Source: Bacteroidales bacterium (GTDB lineage: Bacteria; Bacteroidota; Bacteroidia; Bacteroidales; UBA932). From it: 64,000 nt of DNA. The notes beneath the pieces were generated by a model. It saw only the letters and a program-made list of their open reading frames with translations. It was not told the origin of the DNA and made no database searches. The stretch spans positions 120,614-184,613 of the forward strand of contig JAFYTP010000002.1 of the NCBI GenBank assembly GCA_017558775.1. The letters run 5' to 3'. This document shows, piece by piece, positions 9,140-18,200 of this stretch. A program made the position numbers and the translations under genes. Every line of letters begins with the position of its first letter. The stretch's first letter is position 1.

Positions 9140-10603
9140 TTACACCTCCACGGGCCGATACTTGGGCACCAGAGACTTCATGATCACCCAGGCAATCAGG
9201 TAGGCCAGGCCACAGAAGCAGAACATGATGAAGTAGCCCGCCGGCTTGCCTTCAAAGCCCATGAAGTGGAAGGCCGGGCCGGCGTTCTCCGCATAGGTGA
9301 ACAGCTTGCCGGCGATCTTCTGGACGAACATCGATCCGACGCCTCCGGCCATGGCGCCGACACCGGTCACGGTCGCGATGGCGCCTTTCGGGAACATATC
9401 GCCGATGGTGGAGAAAAGATTCGCGCTCCAGGCCTGATGGCCGGCGGCCGCAAGGCCGATGAGGATGGCGGGAATCCAGGCGGAGTTGAAACGCATACCC
9501 AGTGGCTGCGCAAGCAGGGCGCAGAGCGGGAAGAACGCGAAGATGAGCATCGCCAGCATACGGCCCGAATAGGGATGCATCCCTTTCTTTTCCACGAACA
9601 GTTTCGGCAGATAGCCGCCGCCGATGGAAACGACCGTCACGATCAGGTAGAGCGTGAAGATGAGCCACTGGCCCAGCGGAGTCGTCACGGGAGCGTTAAA
9701 CTGGTTGCTGAAGTAGGAAGGAGCCCAGAACAGGAAGAACCACCACACGCCGTCCGTAAAGAACTTGCCGGTGATGAACTGCCACGTCTGCTTGAAAGTG
9801 AAGCACTTCAAGAGAGAGACCTGCTTCTCGTCCTCCGCCTTGGGGGCCGCATCGGCCTCAGCGGCAACCACGTCCGCATCATCCAGGTGGATATAGGCCA
9901 GTTCAGCCTCATTCACATGCTTGCTTTTTTCGGGCTTGTCATACATAAAGGCCCAGAAGAACATCCAGATGAAGCCTAGGGCACCGATGATGATGAAGGC
10001 CCATTCCCATCCGAACTTCATCGCGAGCGGCGGGATGCACAGCGGGGCGGCGAGGGCGCCGACCGAAGCGCCGGCGTTGAAGATGGATGTCGCGAAGGCA
10101 CGGTCCTTCTTCGGGAAATACTCGGCGGTCACCTTGATGGCTGCCGGGAAGTTGCCGGCCTCACCCAGCGCAAGGATGCCACGGCAGAGCAGGAACAGGT
10201 AAACAGAGGTTGTAGATATGGCCAGCGCGACGTTGGAGGCCACCTCGACGCCCTTGAGGGCGGCAATATCCTCACCCACGAACAGCCCCGTGGCCCATCC
10301 GCAGGCGGCGTGCAAGCACGCACCGGCCGACCACACACCGATGGCGATCAGGTAGCCCTTCTTCGTTCCCATCCAGTCCACGAACTTACCCGCGAACAGG
10401 CAGGCGATGGCATAGAAGATGGAGAAGAACGCCGTGATCGTACCGTAATTGTCATCGTTCCAGTGGAACTCCGGCTTGATGAAATTCTCGTAGGTCAGGG
10501 ACAGCACCTGGCGGTCCAGATAATTGACGGTCGTGGCCACGAAAAGCAGCGCACACAGCCACCAGCGCCAATTGGTCATCAGTTTTTTCTGTGTTTCACT
10601 CAT
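9140..10603 (-). CDS. exuT: MFS hexuronate transporter (ExuT-like)
   Basis: An inner-membrane major facilitator, 487 aa with about 12 hydrophobic segments. The N-terminus (NWRWWLCALLFVATTVNYLDRQVLS) and the loop with GKFVDWMGTKKGY are typical of the anion:cation symporter group that includes ExuT. The LALGEAGNFPAAIKVTAEYFPKKDRAFATSIFNAG region is also characteristic. A charged cytoplasmic loop lies near residues 215-250. It is the last gene of the uxaC-uxaA-uxaB-exuT run, 24 bp after uxaB, which supports galacturonate/glucuronate as substrate. A closely related sugar-acid specificity cannot be excluded. Confidence 0.88.
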   Translation of the reverse strand: MSETQKKLMTNWRWWLCALLFVATTVNYLDRQVLSLTYENFIKPEFHWNDDNYGTITAFFSIFYAIACLFAGKFVDWMGTKKGYLIAIGVWSAGACLHAACGWATGLFVGEDIAALKGVEVASNVALAISTTSVYLFLLCRGILALGEAGNFPAAIKVTAEYFPKKDRAFATSIFNAGASVGALAAPLCIPPLAMKFGWEWAFIIIGALGFIWMFFWAFMYDKPEKSKHVNEAELAYIHLDDADVVAAEADAAPKAEDEKQVSLLKCFTFKQTWQFITGKFFTDGVWWFFLFWAPSYFSNQFNAPVTTPLGQWLIFTLYLIVTVVSIGGGYLPKLFVEKKGMHPYSGRMLAMLIFAFFPLCALLAQPLGMRFNSAWIPAILIGLAAAGHQAWSANLFSTIGDMFPKGAIATVTGVGAMAGGVGSMFVQKIAGKLFTYAENAGPAFHFMGFEGKPAGYFIMFCFCGLAYLIAWVIMKSLVPKYRPVEV

Positions 10604-10627
10604 AATGCAAATATAACAATTTCTCCG

Positions 10628-12073
10628 CTACGCTGAAAGGACGGAACGCACAGCGGCACGCATGCCTTCGGCCTGGATCAGGGCGAGATCGGCCGTAAGG
10701 AGGTCGGTCAGGCCCGGAATGGCGTTCAGGTCCTCCCCCCAGATGAAGTCATCGGCCAGGACGCCCTCGGCCACCTTGCGCACATCGCCGGTCGCCCAGA
10801 GGTCCTTGAGCCGCTGCATGATCTTCGGATCATCGTTAGGGACAATGTCCACATCTCCCCGCTTGCCGCCCTTGTAGTAAGTGCAGATGGCGGCGAGGCC
10901 CAGGACGATACCCTTTGGCAGTTCGCCCTTGCGGGCCAGATAGGTCTTGAGGCCCGGGAGGTCACGCGTCTTGAATTTCGGGAATGAGTTCAGCATAATG
11001 CTGGTGACGAAATGCTTCACGAACGGGTTGCGGAAGCGCTCCATCACGTCGTGGCCGAACTTCTCAAGCTCTTCTTTCGGCAGGTTGAGCGTCGGCAGGA
11101 GTTCGTCGAACATCACCCGCTTGACAAACGGGCCCACCTCGGGATCCTCGCAGCATTCCTTAACGGTGTCCAGACCGCTCAAATAGCCCACCGGCGAGAG
11201 CACAGTGTGCGGACCGTTGAGCAGCGTAACTTTCCGCTCGTGGTACGGAGCCTCGGAAGGGACGAACAGCACGTGGAGACCCGCCTTGTCAGCCGGGAAT
11301 TCCGCGGCGACCTCCAGCGGTGCCTCGATCACCCACAGATGGAAAATCTCGGCCTTATCCAGCAGGCGGTCGTCATAGCCCACGCGCTCGCAAAGCTGTG
11401 CGGCGGTATCGCGCGGATACCCCGGAACGATGCGGTCCACGAGGGTGGAATACACGCCGCAAGCCTTCTCAAACCAGTTTCTGAAGCCCTCTCCCAGGTT
11501 CCACAGGTCAATGTACTGGTGGATACACTCCTTCAGGTGTTTTCCGTTCTCGAAGATGAGCTCGCACGGGAAAATGACGAACCCCTTGTCCAGCGCGCCG
11601 TTGAAGTGCTGGTACCGATGGTACAGCAACTGTGTCAACTTGCCGGGATAGGACAATGCCGGGGCGTCGTCCAACTTGCAAGACGGATCGAAAGCAATGC
11701 CCGCCTCTGTCGTATTGGAGATGACGAAGCGCATCTCAGGCTGCTCGGCGAGCTTCAGGTAGGCCTGGAAATCCTCGAAGGGATTGACGCCCCGGCTGAC
11801 GACGTCGATCAGGTCCACGCTGTCCACGGGCTGTCCGTCCTGGAGCCCCTGGAGGTTCAGGTGATAGAGCCCGTCCTGCTCGTTAAGCCAGCCGACCAGT
11901 CCTTTCTCGATGGGCTGGACCACCACCACGGACGCGTTGAAATCCGTCTTCTGATTGGTTTTCCAAATAATCCACTCGATGAACGCGCGAAGGAAATTGC
12001 CTTCGCCGAACTGAATGATTTTCTCGGTGTACCGTTTCGCCTGCGGGGCGGTGGTACGGTTTAATCGTTCCAT
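10628..12073 (-). CDS. uxaB: Tagaturonate reductase (altronate oxidoreductase)
   Basis: Reduces D-tagaturonate to D-altronate with NADH in the galacturonate branch. 481 aa, normal for UxaB in the mannitol dehydrogenase family. The N-terminal nucleotide-binding region shows IIQFGEGNFLRAFIEWIIW; further family-like segments are the FVISNTTEAGI, LLNGPHTVLSPVGYLSG and FVKRVMFDELLPTL stretches. It sits between uxaA and exuT, all minus strand. The 45-bp gap to uxaA holds one REP-like palindrome. The ORF starts at an ATG with no obvious Shine-Dalgarno sequence. Confidence 0.95.
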   Translation of the reverse strand: MERLNRTTAPQAKRYTEKIIQFGEGNFLRAFIEWIIWKTNQKTDFNASVVVVQPIEKGLVGWLNEQDGLYHLNLQGLQDGQPVDSVDLIDVVSRGVNPFEDFQAYLKLAEQPEMRFVISNTTEAGIAFDPSCKLDDAPALSYPGKLTQLLYHRYQHFNGALDKGFVIFPCELIFENGKHLKECIHQYIDLWNLGEGFRNWFEKACGVYSTLVDRIVPGYPRDTAAQLCERVGYDDRLLDKAEIFHLWVIEAPLEVAAEFPADKAGLHVLFVPSEAPYHERKVTLLNGPHTVLSPVGYLSGLDTVKECCEDPEVGPFVKRVMFDELLPTLNLPKEELEKFGHDVMERFRNPFVKHFVTSIMLNSFPKFKTRDLPGLKTYLARKGELPKGIVLGLAAICTYYKGGKRGDVDIVPNDDPKIMQRLKDLWATGDVRKVAEGVLADDFIWGEDLNAIPGLTDLLTADLALIQAEGMRAAVRSVLSA

Positions 12074-12090
12074 ATTGTATGCAAATAATT

Positions 12091-12118
12091 AGATTCCTTC
12101 ACTTTGTTCGAAATGACA
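12091..12118. repeat. Single REP-like palindrome between uxaA and uxaB
   Basis: AGATTCCTTC-ACTTTG-TTCGAAATGAC resembles the units at 35204-35300 (arm, 5-6 nt, arm, then ATGAC). It fills most of the 45-bp gap between the uxaA stop and the uxaB start and may shape the intercistronic mRNA. Confidence 0.5.
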
Positions 12119-13741
12119 TCACAGGGTTACCCCGGATTTGAAAATGGCGATCTCGCGGTAGTTCTTGGTCTCCGTGCGGACCGGAGCGCCGGAGGCGACG
12201 GCAAGGACCGTGTCGATAAAGCGGGCGGCGACGGATTCCATCGGCTCCCCTTCCGCGAGGACACCGGCGTTGAAGTCGATCCACCCGGCCTTGCCGAGGG
12301 CGAGCGGGGTGTTGGTCGATATCTTCATCGTGGGCACGAAACTCCCGAACGGAGTGCCGCGGCCGGTGGTGAAGAGGACAATCTGACAGCCCGAGGCGCC
12401 AAGGGCGGTGGAAGCGACAAGATCGTTTCCCGGGGCGCTGAGGAGATTCAAGCCCTTGACACTCAAACGCTCTCCATATTTGAGAACGCCGCGGACGAGG
12501 CTCTTTCCACACTTCTGCGTGCAGCCGAGGGATTTTTCCTCCAGCGTGGAGATACCGCCTGCCTTGTTACCCGGCGAGGGGTTCTCGTACACGGGCTGGC
12601 CCTGCTTCATAAAGTATTCCTTGAAGTCATTGATCAGGCTGACAGTCTTGTCGAACGTCGCCCGGTCCTGGCAGCGGTTCATCAGGATAGTCTCCGCGCC
12701 GAACATCTCGGGGACCTCGGTGAGCACCGTCGTACCGCCCTGGGAGACAATCCAATCGGAGAACACACCAAGGAGCGGGTTGGCCGTGATGCCGGACAGG
12801 CCGTCAGAGCCGCCGCATTTGAGTCCTACGCACAGTTCGGACACTGGGACGTCCTCCCGTTCATCTTTCGAGCAAACGGCGTAAATATCCCTTAATTGCC
12901 GCAATCCATACTCGATCTCGTCCCCTACCTTCTGGGTGACGAACATCTTCACGCGGTTTTCATCGACAGGACCGACCAGTTCCTTGAAAGCCTCCAGTTG
13001 GTTGTTCTCGCACCCGAGCGACACCACCAGCACGCCCCCCGCATTGGGATGATGCACCATGTCGGCCAGCACACGCCGCGTATTCTCGTGGTCATCCCCA
13101 AGTTGCGAGCAGCCGTAGTTGTGTGGGAACGCGACGATGGCATCGACGGTAGATGCCCGATCAGGTCGGGCATGACGGACCTCGTCATGGGGGGCTTGAT
13201 AAACCTCTTCATTGCCGGCTTGACCGGCAATCTCTTCCTTGAAGCGTTCCACGATCGTCTGGCAGATGCCATTGACGCACCCCACGGTGGGAATCACCCA
13301 GATTTGGTTTCGGATGCCCACTTGCCCGTCGGCGCGCCTGAATCCCTTGAATGTCACCGGATTCTGATCTACCGTCTTTTGATCAGCCGTCTTTTGGCCT
13401 TCGCGGACTAAAACTTTTTGCGGCTGAAAAATGCCGCAAAAAGTTTTGTCCGACTCCGGCGTATCAAAAGACGGCTCGTACTTATACTCCAGGAGTCCCT
13501 CGAGATTAGTCTTAATGCAGGTGTGGTCCACGACCGTGCCAGCCGCGACATCCCGCGTCACATGCCCGATCGGGAAACCATACTTGATAACGTTCTCCCC
13601 AGCCTTCAAGTCCCTCAACAACACCTTATGTCCCCTCGGCACGTCCGTGGAAAGGACAATCCCCTCCACGGAAGAACCAGCGGACAGGTCGGACAAGGCT
13701 ACAGCGACATTGTCAGCGGGATTTATCCTGGTATATTGCAT
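12119..13741 (-). CDS. uxaA: Altronate dehydratase
   Basis: Converts D-altronate to 2-keto-3-deoxygluconate; an iron-dependent UxaA/GarD-type enzyme. The start MQYTRINPADNVAVAL was chosen because its ATG overlaps the uxaC stop (TGATG); the open frame continues upstream only as antisense-like sequence. An SAF-type N-terminal region is followed by the core with GIRNQIWVIPTVGCVNGIC, FPHNYGCSQ, GCENNQLE and GLKCGGSDGLSGITANP. At 540 aa it is longer than the usual roughly 490-500. The surplus fits two insertions of palindromic DNA, at about residues 89-119 and 171-197, both kept in frame and sitting just before conserved blocks. Activity is probably retained because the metal and substrate motifs are intact. 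Confidence 0.93.
   Translation of the reverse strand: MQYTRINPADNVAVALSDLSAGSSVEGIVLSTDVPRGHKVLLRDLKAGENVIKYGFPIGHVTRDVAAGTVVDHTCIKTNLEGLLEYKYEPSFDTPESDKTFCGIFQPQKVLVREGQKTADQKTVDQNPVTFKGFRRADGQVGIRNQIWVIPTVGCVNGICQTIVERFKEEIAGQAGNEEVYQAPHDEVRHARPDRASTVDAIVAFPHNYGCSQLGDDHENTRRVLADMVHHPNAGGVLVVSLGCENNQLEAFKELVGPVDENRVKMFVTQKVGDEIEYGLRQLRDIYAVCSKDEREDVPVSELCVGLKCGGSDGLSGITANPLLGVFSDWIVSQGGTTVLTEVPEMFGAETILMNRCQDRATFDKTVSLINDFKEYFMKQGQPVYENPSPGNKAGGISTLEEKSLGCTQKCGKSLVRGVLKYGERLSVKGLNLLSAPGNDLVASTALGASGCQIVLFTTGRGTPFGSFVPTMKISTNTPLALGKAGWIDFNAGVLAEGEPMESVAARFIDTVLAVASGAPVRTETKNYREIAIFKSGVTL
13153..13230. repeat. Inverted REP-like pair inside uxaA
   Basis: Unit 1 (13153-13173): arms ATGCCCGA/TCGGGCAT around TCAGG, then GACGG. 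Unit 2 (about 13211-13230, opposite strand): arms ATTGCCGG/CCGGCAAT around a 5-nt spacer, tail facing inward. The span is 78 bp, exactly 26 codons, and encodes the extra segment between ERFKEE and DAIVAFPHNYG in UxaA. Confidence 0.7.
13385..13476. repeat. 92-bp imperfect palindrome inside uxaA
   Basis: The outer arms are AGCCGTCTTTTG (13385-13396) and CAAAAGACGGCT (13465-13476). The inner arms CGGACTAAAACTTTTTGCGGC and its near complement flank a loop centred at 13430. The left side carries a partial second copy of the CCGTCTTTTG arm (about 13372-13381). It encodes extra UxaA residues (about 89-119), including KTFCGIFQPQKVLVREGQK. It lacks the ATGAC tail of the REP-like units, so it is probably a different element. 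Confidence 0.65.
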
Positions 13742-15156
13742 CAGAAATTGAAATAGTTCTTTGCGTTGTTGTAACTGATATCTTCCACCATCTTGCCGAT
13801 GAACTCCATTTCGGAAGCGGGAAGCTTGCCCTGCTCGATGTCGCGCCCGAGGACGTCGCAGAGGATGCGGCGGAAGTATTCGTGGCGCGGGTAGCTGATG
13901 AAGCTCCGGGAGTCCGTAAGCATGCCGACGAAACGGCTCAAGAGGCCCAGGTTGGACAGGGAGTCCAGCTGACGGCGCATGCCCACCTCCTGATCCAGGA
14001 ACCACCAGCCGGAACCGAACTGCATCTTGCCCGGGAAGGTGCCGTCGTTGAAGGTGTAGGCCATCGTCATCATCACAGCGTTGTCCTTGGGATTCAGGCA
14101 ATAAAGGATGGTCTTCGCAAGTTTTCCCGCCAACGTGAGACGGTCAAAGAAACGGTGCCCGGCGGCGGCGAGATCCAGGTCGTGGATGGCGTCATAGCCG
14201 GTATCGGCCCCCGCCTCGGCGAACATCTTGCTGTTGTTGTTGCGGATGGCGCCGATGTGGAACTGCTGGGCCCAGCCGGCCTCGGCATCCATCACCGCCT
14301 GATCGAACAGGAAGGCACTGCGGAACTTCTCCAACTCGCGCGGGCTCGGCACAATGCCCATCAGGACCTTCTTGAAGATCAGTTCGATCTCCACCTCCTT
14401 GTAGTCGGCGGCGTAGAAGCACTCCAGCCCGTGGTCGGAGAGCTTGCAGCCCATCGACGCAAAGAAGTCATGACGCTTCTGCAGCGCCTCGCAAAGGTCG
14501 CGGTAGGACTCGATCTCCATCCCGGCAGCCTCGCCGAGCTGCTTCAGGTAAGCCTTGTAGGCCTCCGGGTTCTCGATGGCCATCGCCTTGTCGGGACGCC
14601 AGGCGGGAATCACCTTGGTGCCGAAGGGATGCTCCGCAATCTGCTTGTGCCAGCGGAGGTCATCGGCCGGATCGTCGGTGGTGCAGACCACCTCCACCCC
14701 GAACTTGCGGATGAGCGCCTGGCCGCGGAACTCGGGCGTCGCCAGAAGGGCGTTGCATTCCTCGAAGATCTCGCGGGCCGTCGCCGGGCTCAGAAGTTTG
14801 TCGATGCCGAACACCCGGCTCAGCTCCAGATGCGTCCAGTGGTACAGCGGGTTCCGCATCGTGTACGGAACCGTTTCCGCCCATTTCTCGAAGGTTTCCC
14901 AAGACGTATGCTTTCCGCCGGTGATGTAATCCTCGGACACGCCGTTCGCCCGCATTGCGCGCCACTTGTAATGGTCGCCGTAGTGCCCGTCCACCAGCCA
15001 GAGTTGGGTGATGTCGCGGAACTGGATGTTCTCGGCAATCTGCTGCGGCACCAGGTGGCAGTGATAGTCGATGATGGGCATCTTCTCGGCATAGCCGTGG
15101 TAAAGCTCCCGGGCGGTCTCCGTCTGGAGCATGAAATTCTCGTTGATGAAACTCAT
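13741..15156 (-). CDS. uxaC: Glucuronate/galacturonate isomerase
   Basis: Isomerises D-galacturonate to D-tagaturonate (and D-glucuronate to D-fructuronate); first cytoplasmic step of the saturated uronate branch. About 471 aa, normal for UxaC. Seen are MPIIDYHCHLVPQQIAENIQF, CTTDDPADDLRWH, and the C-terminal SRFVGMLTDSRSFISYPRHEYFRR. The start at MSFINENFML (15156) was preferred to a TTG nine bases upstream. The stop overlaps the uxaA start by one base. It lies 70 bp after the beta-helix lipoprotein gene, with a hairpin in the gap. No uxuA/uxuB (mannonate branch) genes are present here. Confidence 0.95.
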   Translation of the reverse strand: MSFINENFMLQTETARELYHGYAEKMPIIDYHCHLVPQQIAENIQFRDITQLWLVDGHYGDHYKWRAMRANGVSEDYITGGKHTSWETFEKWAETVPYTMRNPLYHWTHLELSRVFGIDKLLSPATAREIFEECNALLATPEFRGQALIRKFGVEVVCTTDDPADDLRWHKQIAEHPFGTKVIPAWRPDKAMAIENPEAYKAYLKQLGEAAGMEIESYRDLCEALQKRHDFFASMGCKLSDHGLECFYAADYKEVEIELIFKKVLMGIVPSPRELEKFRSAFLFDQAVMDAEAGWAQQFHIGAIRNNNSKMFAEAGADTGYDAIHDLDLAAAGHRFFDRLTLAGKLAKTILYCLNPKDNAVMMTMAYTFNDGTFPGKMQFGSGWWFLDQEVGMRRQLDSLSNLGLLSRFVGMLTDSRSFISYPRHEYFRRILCDVLGRDIEQGKLPASEMEFIGKMVEDISYNNAKNYFNF

Positions 15157-15184
15157 ATCCGTCAATGTTTTATTACTTGGAAGA

Positions 15185-15208
15185 GAGTCGGGGTATCACC
15201 CCCGGCTC
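15185..15208 (-). promoter_or_regulatory. Intercistronic hairpin before uxaC
   Basis: GAGTCGGGG (15185-15193) pairs with CCCCCGGCTC (15199-15208) with one bulged C and a 5-nt loop. It lies between the surface-protein genes and the uxa genes of the same transcript direction. No T-run follows on the minus strand, so partial termination or mRNA end protection are both possible. Confidence 0.35.
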
Positions 15209-15226
15209 CCTTGGAAAAGGTTGGGA

Positions 15227-18200
15227 CTACCTTCTTCTCCGGGTGTAGTTCGGAGAAGCGGAGTTCCAGCGCGGATCACCGATGTCGGCGCTTCGGAGCG
15301 CAGCGTCCGTGAGTTTGAAGTTGAACTCGGCGGAGCCGGCGCAAGGATCGGCATCGAGGAGGGCGCCGCCAGTAGTGGCGACATCCTGGGCGATCGCGCC
15401 CGTGAAGAAGGCGGGACCTACGTTGAAGAAGTAGTTCCCATCCATCGTCGGAACGGTCGCGCCGCTCTTGGCGAGAATAGTTTTTTCACCGGTAAGGTTC
15501 AGGAACAGGTTCTTCTTCACATTGTACTTTGCCGTGTTGTCCGCGCAGGAACGGACCCACAGGAGACCGTTGCCCGCGTCGATGGAACAGGCGGCGAAGG
15601 TATTGTTCGTAACGGCAATGCTTCCCGCAATCTCCTTGTCGCAACGGAGGAAGTCGCGGCCGCCGTCATAGAACGTATTCTTGGAGATGGTGATGGCGGC
15701 ATAGACACCTTTGCGGATGTCGATCATGCCTTGCCCGGTGCCGAACCCATGGACCAGGTTCTTCTGGAAGTCGAAGGAACTGATCTTGGAGTCGGCCCCG
15801 TTTCCATAGAAGAGGCTCTTGTTGAACGCGAAGATGTCGCAGTTCGTGATCCGGATCTTGGACATCTCCACCGCCTCGGCGATCTCGAACGCGTTGCCCA
15901 TCACCTTCTCGGCACCATTGAACTTGATGTTGTCGGCCTCGAAGGAGGTAGTACCGGCGCCGAACTTGAAGCCGCCGATGATCTCCACCGAACCGTTGCC
16001 GGTGAGGGAAAGCGGAGCGACCAGCGTAATCACGCCGCTCTCCGCCGCCTCGCGCAGGTCATAGGTACCCGCCTTCAGGGTGATGGCGGACTTGCCGGCG
16101 TCGATGGCGGTCGTCAGCTCGGTCACCGACGCGACCGTGATCTCGGAAGAGACCCTGCCGGCATTCGGGTTCCAGCGGGCGGCGCCCACGTTGGAAGCCA
16201 GGCAAAGGGCGTCCACAAGCGTATAGTCGTGGTTCGCAGCGTCCTTGACCGGATCCCCGGCCAGGATGACACCGCCATTGGCAAGGGCCACCTCTTGGTT
16301 GATCAGGCCGGTCCAGAACTTCTCGGCGACGCAGTTGTAGAAGTAGTTGTTCGCCACCTTGTCCGGAACGGTGATGCCGGAAGCCTTGGACAGCAGGTTG
16401 TTTTCACCATTCTCGTTCAGGAACAAGTTGTTCTTTAACACATACCCGTCAGGCGTGGAACGCACGTACAGGATACCGTTTCCGTTGTTCAGCGTGACAC
16501 CGTCGAAGGTGTTGTTCACAATGCTCACGGAACCGGTCACCTTGCCCGCGTCGGCGCGGATGAAGTCACGGCCGCCCACGATGGTGCAGTTCTCGATACT
16601 CACGGAGACGTATGCGCCCTTACGGATATCGAAGGTACCCTGGCCGCCGCCGAGCTCAGTGAACATATCGTTGCTGAACACCACGCTCTGGAACGAGGAA
16701 CCATCGGCATTGCCGTAGAAGACGCTCTTCTTGATGTGGCTGATTTCGCAGTTGCGCACGGTCAGGCTGCGGACCACGGAGGCCTCGCCCACATTGATCA
16801 GATTGTTCGCGTCGTCGCCCACGATAGTCAGGTTCTCGATGACGATGTCGCCGAGCTCCCCTGCCGCGAGGTTGAACTGGGTCACCTTGATTTCGGCGCC
16901 CGGCTCACCGCTGAGATGCATCCCGGCGGTCAGATTGACAGGCGCTGCAGAGAGGTCGTAGGAACCGGCCACGAAGGTGATGTCGGTCTTGCCGGCATCT
17001 ACGGCGGCCTGGAACTCGTCGGCGGAAGCCACGGTCATCGACGCGCCGTTGGAAGCGGGGGCGATGGAAGGATTCCACTTCGGAGCACCCACGCCGGCGC
17101 TCATCACGACGCCGTTCACGAGGGTGAAGTCATAGTTCGGAGCGTCCTTGACCGGATCGACCGTCAGGATGACACCCTGGCCGCCCAGCGCCTCGTCCTT
17201 GTCCATCACGCCGGAGAAGAACACGTCGTCGTTGCAGTCGTAATAGTAGTTGCCCACCATCTTCGGAGCCTTGGCGCCGGCCTTGCCAATCACTGTGCCG
17301 GAGGTCATTCCGAGAAGGAGGTTCTTCTCCACCTTGTAGTCGGAAACCGCGGCGCGGACGAAGAAGATACCGTTGCCGTTCTTGGACGTATTCAAATTAT
17401 ACATCGTGTTGTTCTTCACGAGCACGGTCGGAATCGTGCAGGTGGCATCGATGCGCAGGAAGTCACGGCCGCCCGTGAGGGTGGACTCGATGAGCTTGAA
17501 GCTGCTGTACACGCCGTTGCGGAGATCGAACATACCCTGGCCGGTGCCGTGGTTGTACACCTCGACCGCCTGGAAGAGGATGTCGCCCACGTTGAACTTG
17601 TCAGCCGTGTTGGAAGCATAGATGACACTCTTCGCGTAGCCGTCGATGACGGTGTTCTTCACCGTGATGTCATCGGCGCGCACGCCCTCGGCATTGTCCA
17701 GGTCGATGAACACACCCTGGCCGCCGGCCAGCATCTTGAGGTTGTCGATGGAGAAGTTCTCCACCTCGCCGCTGAGCTTGAACGCACCGGTGACTTCCGC
17801 GCCGTCCTGGCCGATGAGGCTGAGCGGAGCGGTGACCGTGAGCACGCCGCCCAGATCATAGGACCCCGGTGCGAGGGTGATCTCCGGCTTGCTGGCGGAA
17901 ATGGCCGCGAGGAGCTGTTCGGTATTCTTGACGATGAAGGCCTCGCCTTCTCCGCCACCGCCCTTCGGCAGGACCGCGAAGGCGGCCACACCGGCTGCGG
18001 ACTCGGTGTTGTAGATGTCGTCGGCACCCGGGTTGGCATAGACCTCAACCTTGTAGCTGCCCGCGTCGAGCATGCCGGTGGTGGTGCCGCCGATCACATA
18101 CTCAGTGCCTTCGGACACGGTGTAGGACTTGCCGCTGAATACCACGGAATAGCTGGCGGCGCCGGGAACCGGCTCCCAGGAGACCGTGATGTCCGCCGCG

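Noticed and set aside
13742-14101. N-terminal extension of uxaA by 120 codons
   Set aside because: This part is a frame inside uxaC; the uxaA ATG overlapping the uxaC stop gives the family-typical N-terminus.
15227-18000. CRISPR-like or direct DNA repeat array
   Set aside because: The periodicity is about 900 bp and reflects protein module duplication; no short identical repeats with spacers.
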